DNA from: Rhodospirillales bacterium
GTDB taxonomy: Bacteria; Pseudomonadota; Alphaproteobacteria; QKFK01; SZUA-500
NCBI GenBank assembly: GCA_003252195.1
Contig: QKFK01000092.1
Location: 1 to 9,292, forward strand
Direction of reading: 5' to 3'
DNA length: 9,292 nucleotides
Under the pieces are notes generated by a model. It ran no database searches and was not told the origin of the DNA. It saw nothing but the letters and a program-made list of their open reading frames with translations. Positions 1 to 7,107 of this stretch are shown here, one piece after another (the stretch's first letter is position 1; each line of letters begins with the position of its first letter). The position numbers and the translations under genes were made by a program.

Positions 1-345
1 GGTTCGCAAACAGTTTTGCTAAAAGGTGTGAATGATAATTCTGATACTATAAAACAACTTATGCATAAGTTGTTAAAAGTAAGGGTTAAACCATATTATT
101 TATTCCAGTGTGATCCTGTGGTTGGTTCAAAAAGATTTAGAACAACTATTTCAAAAGGTGTGGAGATTATAAAATCATTAAGAGGGTTTACATCTGGATA
201 TGCTGTTCCAACCTATGCAATAGATACAGCAGGTGGTGGTAAAATTCCTATCGCACCTGATTACTTTGAGTGTAAAGATGGTGACAAACTTCTATTCCGT
301 AATTATGAGGGAAATATTTTTTCTTATCCATATGATGAAGAGTAG
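1..345 (+). CDS. Lysine 2,3-aminomutase family protein, C-terminal part (5' end outside window)
   Basis: This is the last 114 codons of a gene that begins left of the window and is read in frame from base 1 to the TAG at 343-345. The fragment resembles the C-terminus of KamA-type radical-SAM, PLP-dependent lysine 2,3-aminomutases: a LLKGVND segment, the VKPYYLFQCDP strand, an FRTTISKG helix, then RGFTSGYAVPTY and the glycine-rich GGGKIPIAP. The lysine after the three glycines (visible residue 81) corresponds to the family's PLP-binding lysine. The radical-SAM CxxxCxxC cluster would lie upstream and is not visible. The protein either interconverts L-lysine and beta-lysine or belongs to the related group that modifies elongation factor P; the SGYAVPTYAIDTAGGGK ending is closer to KamA-like proteins than to E. 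coli EpmB as I remember them. It converges on the VirB8-like gene, with 11 bp between stop codons. Family assignment is firm; the exact substrate is not. Confidence 0.88.
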   Translation, partial: GSQTVLLKGVNDNSDTIKQLMHKLLKVRVKPYYLFQCDPVVGSKRFRTTISKGVEIIKSLRGFTSGYAVPTYAIDTAGGGKIPIAPDYFECKDGDKLLFRNYEGNIFSYPYDEE

Positions 346-356
346 GCAGTTATTTT

Positions 357-1145
357 CTATTCTTCTGTTTGTTCTTCATCTGGTTTGGGGGAAGATATTT
401 CTGCGCCCATGTAATGTTTGGCTCCTTTTAGATTGCCAAGGTAAGATAAAGAGTAATTTGCTACGTTGAAGTTTGTAGGATTCATTGATACATCTTCTTT
501 ATTGCGGAAAGGAAGAGATCCTGCGAAGCCAACTCTCATTAACGCACGCCATATATTAATATCTGGTTCATTAAATTCTGGCTTCATATCATATGTGTAA
601 AATTCAATTTGCCATAGTCCTTGGGCCTTTTGGTTAACCCATTTTATCTCAACGTCTCTGGTTAATCCTGTCGACATTGATATTGCAAGCGTTTTTACGG
701 TATTTGCTTGGAATGGTGCATATACATCTTTAGATGAATACCAATATAATTTGCTAAATTCACCCCATCTTCGATTCATCTCGTCAATATCATTAACAAC
801 AGTGTGTCTAAGGGTAACATACTCAGCAACAAGCATTTCGGTTAGTAGATCGGCCGCTAGAGTTGAGGTTTTGTCACTTTGTATAAATGCTAAATTGTTG
901 AATTTGGGATCAAACGTAATTAGTTGTGGTATGCTGCTTCTTTGAGGGGCTAAAACATAGCAAATAAAACTCAGCATAATGCTTATACAAATGCTTACGG
1001 CAGATAGTATAACCAATATTCTAGTTGTCCATAGGTATCTGCGTTCTGGTAATGCTGCGACATGCAATCTTTCAGGGTAAGCGCCAAGTTTGTCGGGGCT
1101 TTCTCCGCTGTTAAAATTAAATATTGTGTTTAATAAATTTGCCAT
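357..1145 (-). CDS. VirB8-like type IV secretion inner-membrane protein
   Basis: A 262-residue protein with VirB8 architecture: a short cytoplasmic N-terminus (1-40, ending in PERRYLWTTR), one transmembrane helix at about 42-65, and a periplasmic domain to the end. The periplasmic part has a helix with AEYVTLRHTV (about 107-116), comparable to the YVxxRExY region of VirB8. Near the C-terminus NPTNFNVANYSLSY (about 222-235) resembles the NPxGFxVxxY motif of that family. VirB8 is a bitopic scaffold that contacts other T4SS core and pilus proteins. The tail (251-262) is acidic and proline-rich. The start is the ATG at 1145; no strong Shine-Dalgarno sequence is seen. No other virB gene is in the window, so this is an isolated copy, as in Rickettsiales where T4SS genes are scattered and virB8 can be duplicated. 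DotI/IcmL and TraJ-type VirB8 relatives are alternatives. The fold-level call is reasonable; a role in an active T4SS is inference. Confidence 0.7.
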   Translation of the reverse strand: MANLLNTIFNFNSGESPDKLGAYPERLHVAALPERRYLWTTRILVILSAVSICISIMLSFICYVLAPQRSSIPQLITFDPKFNNLAFIQSDKTSTLAADLLTEMLVAEYVTLRHTVVNDIDEMNRRWGEFSKLYWYSSKDVYAPFQANTVKTLAISMSTGLTRDVEIKWVNQKAQGLWQIEFYTYDMKPEFNEPDINIWRALMRVGFAGSLPFRNKEDVSMNPTNFNVANYSLSYLGNLKGAKHYMGAEISSPKPDEEQTEE

Positions 1146-1201
1146 GTCTTGTTTGTAAAGTTAACTAGTTAGTTCAATTGTTTAGCATATTTTTAATTTA
1201 T

Positions 1202-1230
1202 TTAAAATAATTATATTCCCTAATCTATAA
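1202..1230 (+). promoter_or_regulatory. Candidate promoter of the TolC-like operon
   Basis: TTAAAA (1202-1207) and TATAAA (1225-1230) are separated by 17 bp, a plausible sigma-70-type pair. Transcription would start near 1237, about 65 nt before the ATG at 1304. It would overlap the candidate promoter for the opposite gene, so the two would compete. The 158-bp gap 1146-1303 holds nothing else I can identify. Low confidence because of base composition. Confidence 0.28.
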
Positions 1231-1238
1231 AATATTAA
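1210..1238 (-). promoter_or_regulatory. Candidate promoter of the VirB8-like gene
   Basis: On the minus strand there is a perfect TATAAT (complement of 1210-1215), with TTAATA (complement of 1233-1238) 17 bp upstream as a 4/6 match to the -35 consensus. Transcription would begin near 1203, leaving a leader of roughly 58 nt. The region is very AT-rich, so chance matches are likely. Confidence 0.33.
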
Positions 1239-1303
1239 CTCTTTATTGTTAGTCTAAGGTTAATATTAAATCAATTTGGTAAATTTATTTATTGCGTAGT
1301 GAT

Positions 1304-3316
1304 ATGGTGAAGATAAGTCGTAAATTTTATATTGGAGCTGTTAGCCTCTCTGTTTTAATGTCGGTTGCGGCCTGCACAAGTACGACTACACCTTTTTCTG
1401 ACTGGGATAGAGCTGTTAGAGTTGATAAAGATTTAACTACTATGTTTGCGGGGCATAGTCGTGAAGTTAGAACCAGAATGAACATTTATGCAGTAATGGC
1501 TGGTGCAATAAAAAATAATTATGCATTAAGATTAGCCAGAGCAGAATCTTCATTAGCTGAGGCTAAAAACGGAGTAGCCTCTGTTGATATGTTGCCATCG
1601 ATGAGTGTTAACGCTGGTTATGGCTATCGTAGCAATGATTATGCAACATTATCTGACATGCTCGCTAGTAATACTAAAATTACAGATCCTCAAAAAACAT
1701 CGGACAACTCACATTTAATGGCTAATTATCAAGTGGCTTGGAATGTTCTAGACTTTGGTCTTGGATATTTTAGGGCTAAAGAAGAAGCTAATAAATATTT
1801 CTTATCTGTAGAAGATAAAAGAAAAATACAACAAAATTTATTAAATGAAGTTAGGGTTGCTTTTTGGAGAGCTTTTGCCGCACAGAAATATTTGCCAGAG
1901 TTAGATAAGGCTCTTGAAGATGCTGTTTTGTATGTAGATGATTTGAGAACTATGCAAGATGAAGCTTCTAGTGATGATGCTCAAAAAGAAAAATTATTAG
2001 ACAGTCAAGCAGAGCTTATTAAGAAGATAAAAGAATTAAAACAAGAACGTGATGTTTTAATAAGTGCGAAAGAAGAACTTGCTTCATTAATAGGTCTTCA
2101 CCCCGCAACGGAATATGCATTGATTGGTCCAGAGGACGGTGATTATAAAGTTCCTGCTATTAAGACAAAACTTGATAGGCTTGAATGGTTGGCTTTGATG
2201 AGTAGGCCAGAGCTTAGAAAGAATGACTATAATGAGCAGATTGGAAAATATCGAGCCAAAGCAAATATGGTTTCTCTTTTGCCTAACTTAAATACCACAT
2301 TAGCCTTCAACTATGATGATGACCCATACTTATATCATAAGAACTGGACAAGTCTCGCTTTCGACTTAGGGTTTAACCTTGTTAATTTTGTTAAAATGGC
2401 AAAAAATAAGGGGCTAAATCTAGAGGCAGAAAATGTTGCTGCTATTAAAAGGGAAATGCTTTCGTTGTCTGTTATTACTGAGGTTAATCTTGCGTATGGT
2501 AAGTATGAAGCCGCTAAAGATAATTATGAAATAGATGCGCAAATGGCAGATGTATATACAGATTTATCAGATATACAAGCCTCAAAAAATGATGAAGCTC
2601 TTGCCTATTATGAGAAGCTAAAAAAACTATTAGATGCAACTATTTATAATGTAAGAAAATCTATATCTTATGCTGAGTTACAATCATCTGTTGGTGACTT
2701 GTTCTCTGCTGTGGGAACGTCGCCGCTTCCTGATGATGTTTATACACATTCATATGGAGAGATATCAAGAGCCCTTGAGCATGTGTTAAACAAATGGGAA
2801 AAAGGTGTGTTTACACCAGAAGATGAAAAAATAGTTCCTCCTTTGCCGGGAATTAAGCCTCCTGTTGTTATAAATAGGATGTTGCCAGATTTGATGGTTG
2901 GGGAAGGAGAAGCGTTTTCTTATAATATTCCAAGAAATGTGTTTGATGAGGCAAAGCTTGGGAATAATGTTAGATATTATGCCTCGTTGTTTGATGATAA
3001 GCCATTGCCTAAATGGGCGTTTTTTGATGAGGCGATGTTAAACGTAAGAGGTGAAGCTCAGACACCAGATATAGGCAGGTATAGAATTAGAATAACTGCT
3101 GAAAATAAAAATGGTGAGAGCGCATGGACATCGTTCTACCTTATAGTTACAAAAGGATTTGGCCCACGTATCTTAGTTAAAGGAATTAATGAAGATAGAC
3201 ATGCTGTTGTGCTTGATTCATGTGGCGATGATCCTAAAAAATGTAATAAGCCTAAGCAAGATAAACATTTTGGCTTAGATGTTGGCAAAAGAGTGCAAGT
3301 AGCACCGTTGGATTAG
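1304..3316 (+). CDS. TolC-family outer-membrane lipoprotein with C-terminal cadherin/Ig-like domain
   Basis: A 670-residue protein. Residues 1-24 form a lipoprotein signal: basic MVKISRKFY, a hydrophobic core, and lipobox VAAC with Cys24 as the lipidation site. Two TolC/OEP-type halves follow. The first has IYAVMAGAIKNNYALRLARA, the LPSMSVNAGYGYRS strand and WNVLDFGLGYFRAKEEAN (about 145-165), then a long helix/coiled coil (about 225-265). The second has RPELRKNDYN, LPNLNTTLAFNYD, LAFDLGFNLVNF and a long helix (about 300-480). TolC proteins trimerise into an outer-membrane and periplasmic duct for efflux or type I export. After a proline-rich linker, residues about 526-617 look like a dystroglycan/cadherin-like (CADG, 'putative Ig') domain: LPDLMVGEGEAFSYNIP, PLPKWAFFD, GRYRIRITAENKNG, and a final FYLIVTK strand. 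The usual DPDG calcium-type turn is absent. A lysine-rich tail carries Cys640 and Cys647. The chosen ATG fits the signal peptide better than a TTG at 1292; neither has a clear ribosome-binding site. Confidence 0.8.
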   Translation: MVKISRKFYIGAVSLSVLMSVAACTSTTTPFSDWDRAVRVDKDLTTMFAGHSREVRTRMNIYAVMAGAIKNNYALRLARAESSLAEAKNGVASVDMLPSMSVNAGYGYRSNDYATLSDMLASNTKITDPQKTSDNSHLMANYQVAWNVLDFGLGYFRAKEEANKYFLSVEDKRKIQQNLLNEVRVAFWRAFAAQKYLPELDKALEDAVLYVDDLRTMQDEASSDDAQKEKLLDSQAELIKKIKELKQERDVLISAKEELASLIGLHPATEYALIGPEDGDYKVPAIKTKLDRLEWLALMSRPELRKNDYNEQIGKYRAKANMVSLLPNLNTTLAFNYDDDPYLYHKNWTSLAFDLGFNLVNFVKMAKNKGLNLEAENVAAIKREMLSLSVITEVNLAYGKYEAAKDNYEIDAQMADVYTDLSDIQASKNDEALAYYEKLKKLLDATIYNVRKSISYAELQSSVGDLFSAVGTSPLPDDVYTHSYGEISRALEHVLNKWEKGVFTPEDEKIVPPLPGIKPPVVINRMLPDLMVGEGEAFSYNIPRNVFDEAKLGNNVRYYASLFDDKPLPKWAFFDEAMLNVRGEAQTPDIGRYRIRITAENKNGESAWTSFYLIVTKGFGPRILVKGINEDRHAVVLDSCGDDPKKCNKPKQDKHFGLDVGKRVQVAPLD

Positions 3317-3320
3317 CTAT

Positions 3321-3968
3321 ATGTCTGATAATTTTCAAAGAGTATTTTTTGTTCGACATGGTCAAACAGACTGGAATTTAAACAAAAGAATGCAGGGGCG
3401 GGCTGATACTGAGCTTAATGAACTTGGTAAAAAACAGGCCTCTTATCTTCCTGTGTTTTTTGAAAAAATATGTGTGCCTGATGTGGTGGTCTCATCTCCG
3501 TTAAAAAGGGCTAAATACACCGCGTTGCAAATATCTAATAGCTTCGATTTGCCCATTATAGAAAAAGACGGTTTAATGGAAGTGGATGTAGGTGTTTGCC
3601 AAGGATTGGTGCCTGATGAGGCAGAAAAGAAATATCATAATATTAGAGCTGCGTTTTTAGAAGATAATCCGATATATGATAGCTACCGCTATGAAAATGG
3701 TGAAGATAAAATTGAGGTTAGATCTCGTATGTCTAATGAGGTTGAAGGCTTTTTATCTTCTAACACACAATATAACAATATAGTATTTGTGAGTCATGGT
3801 TTTGCGCTGTCTCAAATGCTTATCCATATAAATAAAAAGTGGGACTTTTATAAAAAATTCTCTAACTGTGCAATTTATGAAGCACTATATGATTACAAAG
3901 AAAATACATGGACACCAATAGGTTTTATTTATGGTGAGCATGTGGATGTAAAAGAAATTTCTGTATAA
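3321..3968 (+). CDS. Histidine phosphatase (phosphoglycerate-mutase-like) family protein
   Basis: A 215-residue member of the histidine phosphatase superfamily. The N-terminal VRHGQTDWN carries the phosphohistidine nucleophile (His13) with Arg12. SSPLKRAKYTA supplies the second phosphate-binding arginine (Arg63). Glu87 in LMEVDVGVCQG is the likely acid, and VSHGFALS gives the second histidine (His159). QGRADTELNELGKKQA is the usual following segment. The common second glutamate of the family motif (FGxWEG) is Gln here. There is no signal peptide, so it is cytoplasmic. The substrate cannot be read from sequence; relatives include cofactor-dependent phosphoglycerate mutases, alpha-ribazole phosphatases (CobC) and broad sugar or nucleotide phosphatases. 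It starts only 4 bp after the TolC-like gene and is almost certainly co-transcribed with it, but the functional link is unclear. Confidence 0.88.
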   Translation: MSDNFQRVFFVRHGQTDWNLNKRMQGRADTELNELGKKQASYLPVFFEKICVPDVVVSSPLKRAKYTALQISNSFDLPIIEKDGLMEVDVGVCQGLVPDEAEKKYHNIRAAFLEDNPIYDSYRYENGEDKIEVRSRMSNEVEGFLSSNTQYNNIVFVSHGFALSQMLIHINKKWDFYKKFSNCAIYEALYDYKENTWTPIGFIYGEHVDVKEISV

Positions 3969-3989
3969 TTTTTTCTAATCTGTTAAAAT

Positions 3990-4011
3990 TTACCCTGTTT
4001 GATGGGGGTAA
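3990..4011 (+). promoter_or_regulatory. Shine-Dalgarno-masking hairpin before the first metallopeptidase
   Basis: TTACCC (3990-3995) can pair with GGGTAA (4006-4011) around a 10-nt loop. The right arm includes most of the GGGGG (4004-4008), which is the only ribosome-binding-site candidate for the ATG at 4016, 7 nt away. Folding would therefore hide the site. The stem is only 6 bp. A TATAAT at 3964-3969, overlapping the preceding stop codon, might be a -10 element, but no good -35 accompanies it. Confidence 0.3.
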
Positions 4012-4015
4012 TATC

Positions 4016-5281
4016 ATGTCATATAATCAAAAACAAAGAATTAGACGTAGTCCAATAAGACAATTGCTTAATAGAGCGTTGCTTGGTCTTGGTGTGGTTA
4101 GTGTAACTGCAGGGGCGATAAAAAGCTGTGGAGATAAGCAACAAGAAGATATGCACAATAAAATCATTGAGCTTATTCATGCCGAAATAATCAAAAATAA
4201 TCCGTTTAATATTGAAATATGGCAAGATGTTCCAAGTGATAAAAAGATAGATATTTTAAAAGATAAAATGCTTGAGGGTAAGCAATATTCAGATGAAGAA
4301 CAAAAGCTCTTGGTTAACCTAATGTATGGGTTGCAAGAGATAGAGGCGGATTCTTTAGTATATCAAGGTACTGAAGCAGAAAAAATCAAGCTGGCAAATT
4401 TTGTTAGTAATCTAAAGGCCTCTGAAACAGGGCAAGATGTTGTTCTTGGGGTAGACACTATGGGGGTGTCGGTAAAATATTGTGATAATATTCAAGGAGC
4501 TTATGGTGTTTATTTTGATAAGAAGTTGTTGTTATCAAAAGATCTTGATGAAAAAGATGTAGGAGGTTTTTCTACTATTGCACATGAAATGCGCCATGGT
4601 AATCAAGATGCATTAGGTGTGCTTGAAGGTGATTTTAATGGGTGCTCATTAAATGAAAGATTGTTTTTGACCAAGCTGTTTGAGGCAGATGCTTGTGCAT
4701 ATAGCGCTCAAGTTTTGTGGGAAATGAAACAAAAGAATATTGACGTTGGTTGGGATAAACTAAAGACAGACAAAGGGTATGGTAAGATATTTGTAGATTA
4801 TGAAAATTCTGCAAAAGAAAACCCTGAGAATACTAAAAATGGTGTGGCTATGCGTTCTGCATTTGAAGCATGGTTTGACAATGATAAACTACAAGCGGCA
4901 TATGAATCACAAGTTTGCTATACAACATTTTACAGATCAGTTATGTCAGAAGCAGCTAACGATGATTTTGGAAACAATACTAACAATCAGTCAGAGATAA
5001 CTAAAATAATAGGAAAAGTTGGGCAGCTTAAAAATGGCTCTAATTATTTATCGGATATGACTATTAGTGGTAATAGAGATCTAGTTAGCGATAGAGGTTC
5101 TAGATATTGGAATGTGATTTTGAAAGATAATGATATCTATAAAAATACTCAAGATGTTATATCTATCTTATGCTCATTAGATAAATCAAAAGTTACAGGA
5201 CTGCTTAAAAAGCAAGAGAAAGATAGTGCTGAAGTAAAAACTAAGATTCTCAACAATAAGCTAAAAGCAAAATCTAGGTAG
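4016..5281 (+). CDS. Putative exported or membrane-anchored zinc metallopeptidase, copy 1
   Basis: A 421-residue protein. The N-terminus is strongly basic (RIRRSPIRQ), followed by a short hydrophobic segment (about 21-35, ALLGLGVVSVTAGAI). This suits a signal sequence or N-in anchor; AGA at 32-34 could be a cleavage site. Residues 190-194 are HEMRH, an HExxH zinc-binding motif with Glu191 as candidate catalytic base. Glu223 in EADACAY, 28 residues after the second histidine, is a good gluzincin-type third ligand. Downstream conserved blocks are QVLWEMKQK, GWDKLKT, AFEAWF and NGSNYLSD. Substrate and exact family are unknown; it resembles proteins catalogued as putative metallopeptidases of unknown function, possibly DUF6782 from memory. 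The start has a G-rich Shine-Dalgarno (GGGGG, 7 nt upstream). It lies 47 bp after the phosphatase and may share its transcript. It is clearly paralogous to the next gene. Confidence 0.72.
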   Translation: MSYNQKQRIRRSPIRQLLNRALLGLGVVSVTAGAIKSCGDKQQEDMHNKIIELIHAEIIKNNPFNIEIWQDVPSDKKIDILKDKMLEGKQYSDEEQKLLVNLMYGLQEIEADSLVYQGTEAEKIKLANFVSNLKASETGQDVVLGVDTMGVSVKYCDNIQGAYGVYFDKKLLLSKDLDEKDVGGFSTIAHEMRHGNQDALGVLEGDFNGCSLNERLFLTKLFEADACAYSAQVLWEMKQKNIDVGWDKLKTDKGYGKIFVDYENSAKENPENTKNGVAMRSAFEAWFDNDKLQAAYESQVCYTTFYRSVMSEAANDDFGNNTNNQSEITKIIGKVGQLKNGSNYLSDMTISGNRDLVSDRGSRYWNVILKDNDIYKNTQDVISILCSLDKSKVTGLLKKQEKDSAEVKTKILNNKLKAKSR

Positions 5282-5433
5282 GTGGTTGTTTCTGTGCCTA
5301 ATAAATTGCATTGTTTATGGGTTGTTACTCCATAATGTTATGTAAAATTAGCGTTGTGTAAATAAGTAGTGCTTTTCGTTTGTAGAAGATGTATCTTTTA
5401 TATATGGTTTTTTAGGTGTTTTGTGGGGCGCAC

Positions 5434-6696
5434 ATGTCTGAAAGCAGAAAAAAGCATAGTCTTAAAAAAGTATTTTCTCGCAAAGTTAATCGAGCTCTTA
5501 TAGGTATTGGTATCGTTGGTGCTAGTATAATAGGGCTTAAGCAATATAACTCAGTTCAGACAAAGCTTGCAGAAGAAGCTAAAATAGAAGCTTATAATCA
5601 GGCAAAAACAAAAGCTCTTAATGATTGGAATAGATGGGATTCTTTGAGTGTTTATGAAAAAGAACAAGCCATGTATTTTAAGAATTTATCTTTAAGTAAA
5701 AGCCATCTTAAGCAATATGCAATAAGACAAGCAATGTTTGCAAATAGAACAGATTCACTGGTTTATAAAGGAACTGATGAAGAAAAAATCAAGCTTGCGC
5801 AGTTCTTTGAAAAGATAGCATTGTCAGAGACAGGTAAAGGACTGGTTGAAAATCTTGATAGCATGAAGGTTGAGGTCTCTTTTCCTAAGAAATTAAATCC
5901 ATATGGGGTTTATTTAGATGCAAATAGAGAGCTGTTGCTAAGAGAAGAGAGTGCTGTGCCCAAAAGCCTTAGTATGATTTGGCTTGCCTCACATGAAATG
6001 CGACATTGCGTTCAAGATGCAAAAAAGATTATTGGTGTTGGTTATGATAGTTTATCTGTTAGTGAACGGTTTTTTGTAGGAAAGCTGGTTGAAGCCGATG
6101 CATGTGCCTATGGTGCTCAAGTAGTGTGGGAGCTGAAACAGAAAGGTGTTGATTTAGGCTGGGATAATTTAAAAACAAACCCTACTTATGGCAGATGTTT
6201 TACTGCTTATGAAGATGCTGTAAAGAAGAACCCAAAGGCAGATAAAAATGGAGAGGCTTTAAGGGCTAGTTTTGAAGCTTGGTATTCTCATAAAGGGTTG
6301 CAAATCACTTATGAAAAAACCATGTGCGGTAATATTTTTAGGCATAGTCCAGAAACTAATAATCCTAGAGAAATGTATGCTTATGGTAAAATTAATTATA
6401 AAAAAATTCGTGAACATATTGCCAAAATTGGAATGATGAAAAATGGCAAAAATTATTTAACAGATGTCTCTTTTGGTAATTCTGAAGATATTTTAGATAG
6501 AAATTCAAAATATTGGAAAGTTTATATGGTAAATAGTAAGGTCTACAAAAAAGCAGTTGAGGCTGTTGAAATAGCAATAGTCAACAAAGAAGGTCCTCTT
6601 CAAAAAGCTGTGTTAGATGCTAAGCTAGATACCAGTAATATTAGCAAAGTTATGACGACATCACTTTTGCCGCTCACTCAAAATAAGGGCAGATGA
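5434..6696 (+). CDS. Putative exported or membrane-anchored zinc metallopeptidase, copy 2
   Basis: A 420-residue paralogue of the preceding protein. It has the same plan: a basic N-terminus, the shared NRAL at 19-22, a short hydrophobic segment (about 21-35), a helical charged region (about 45-100), then the catalytic part. HEMRH is at 187-191 and EADACAY begins at Glu220, again exactly 28 residues past the second histidine, so the putative zinc site is intact. Shared blocks include DSLVYKGTDEEKIKLAQF, GVYLD, WELKQKGVDLGWDNLKT, ASFEAWY and MKNGKNYLTD. The regions before residue 100 and at the C-terminus are poorly conserved. The ATG at 5434 has GGGG at 5425-5428, 5 nt away; an in-frame GTG at 5416 would add six residues without a better site. 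The 152-bp gap to copy 1 contains no convincing terminator or promoter. Codons differ at many synonymous positions, so the duplication is not recent. Function beyond probable proteolysis is unknown. Confidence 0.72.
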   Translation: MSESRKKHSLKKVFSRKVNRALIGIGIVGASIIGLKQYNSVQTKLAEEAKIEAYNQAKTKALNDWNRWDSLSVYEKEQAMYFKNLSLSKSHLKQYAIRQAMFANRTDSLVYKGTDEEKIKLAQFFEKIALSETGKGLVENLDSMKVEVSFPKKLNPYGVYLDANRELLLREESAVPKSLSMIWLASHEMRHCVQDAKKIIGVGYDSLSVSERFFVGKLVEADACAYGAQVVWELKQKGVDLGWDNLKTNPTYGRCFTAYEDAVKKNPKADKNGEALRASFEAWYSHKGLQITYEKTMCGNIFRHSPETNNPREMYAYGKINYKKIREHIAKIGMMKNGKNYLTDVSFGNSEDILDRNSKYWKVYMVNSKVYKKAVEAVEIAIVNKEGPLQKAVLDAKLDTSNISKVMTTSLLPLTQNKGR

Positions 6697-6742
6697 GGTG
6701 CATAAAACTAATTTACTGGCTAGCTCCTTATTATATCCACTA

Positions 6743-7105
6743 CTAGCTTCTGCCGTAGCTATCTTCATAGCGGATAATATCATTCTCATCTAGTGTTTCA
6801 CCAGTTTGAACTTCAATGAACACCATATCTTCTTGTGAGTGATTGGCAATGCGGTGTTTTGCAGTTACAGGGATATAGACTGATTGGTCTTCTGTTAGCT
6901 CAATAACATCTTCATGTAATGTAACGCTTGCTGTCCCTTTTACAATAATCCAATGCTCTGCACGGTGATTGTGTGACTGCAATGATAAAATATTGTTAGG
7001 AGTTACTGTAATTTTTTTTACTACGTGTTTTTCGCCAACATCAAGCACTTCCCATGTGCCCCAAGGGCGAGTATCTGCATCACCTTTTTTATATTGATTT
7101 GCCAT
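6743..7105 (-). CDS. Stand-alone phosphomannose isomerase type II-like cupin protein
   Basis: A 120-residue single-domain protein matching the C-terminal cupin of bifunctional mannose-1-phosphate guanylyltransferase/mannose-6-phosphate isomerases (ManC/AlgA type). RPWGTWEVLD (about 13-22) opens the domain. SLQSHNHRAEHWIIVKGTA (about 41-59) holds the metal-binding His45, His47 and Glu50. SVYIPVTAKHRIAN (about 75-88) gives a further histidine, His84. It lacks the guanylyltransferase domain altogether, so if active it would isomerise mannose-6-phosphate and fructose-6-phosphate; a binding or other isomerase role is possible. The start at 7105 is supported by AGGAGAA (complement of 7112-7118) 6 nt upstream; a longer reading from 7153 adds 16 residues that are out-of-frame ubiG sequence. 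It begins 2 nt after the ubiG stop codon. Confidence 0.85.
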   Translation of the reverse strand: MANQYKKGDADTRPWGTWEVLDVGEKHVVKKITVTPNNILSLQSHNHRAEHWIIVKGTASVTLHEDVIELTEDQSVYIPVTAKHRIANHSQEDMVFIEVQTGETLDENDIIRYEDSYGRS

Positions 7106-7107
7106 GA

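Noticed and set aside
1292..1303. TTG start four codons upstream for the TolC-like lipoprotein
   Set aside because: It has no ribosome-binding site and only lengthens the signal peptide; ATG at 1304 gives a normal lipoprotein signal.
4016..5281. Lipoprotein signal in the first metallopeptidase (Cys38)
   Set aside because: The residues before the cysteine are AIKS, with a lysine in the lipobox position, so it does not fit a lipobox.
5416..5433. GTG start six codons upstream of the second metallopeptidase
   Set aside because: The GGGG ribosome-binding site lies inside this extension and is correctly spaced for the ATG at 5434, and the first paralogue aligns from the ATG.
4016..6696. Recent duplication or mobile-element origin of the metallopeptidase pair
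   Set aside because: No flanking direct or inverted repeats, transposase or integrase are seen, and the copies differ widely at the DNA level.
6697..6742. Bidirectional terminator between the second metallopeptidase and the cupin gene
   Set aside because: Only a 5-bp GCTAG/CTAGC pairing with a long loop and no T-run could be found, which is too weak to call.
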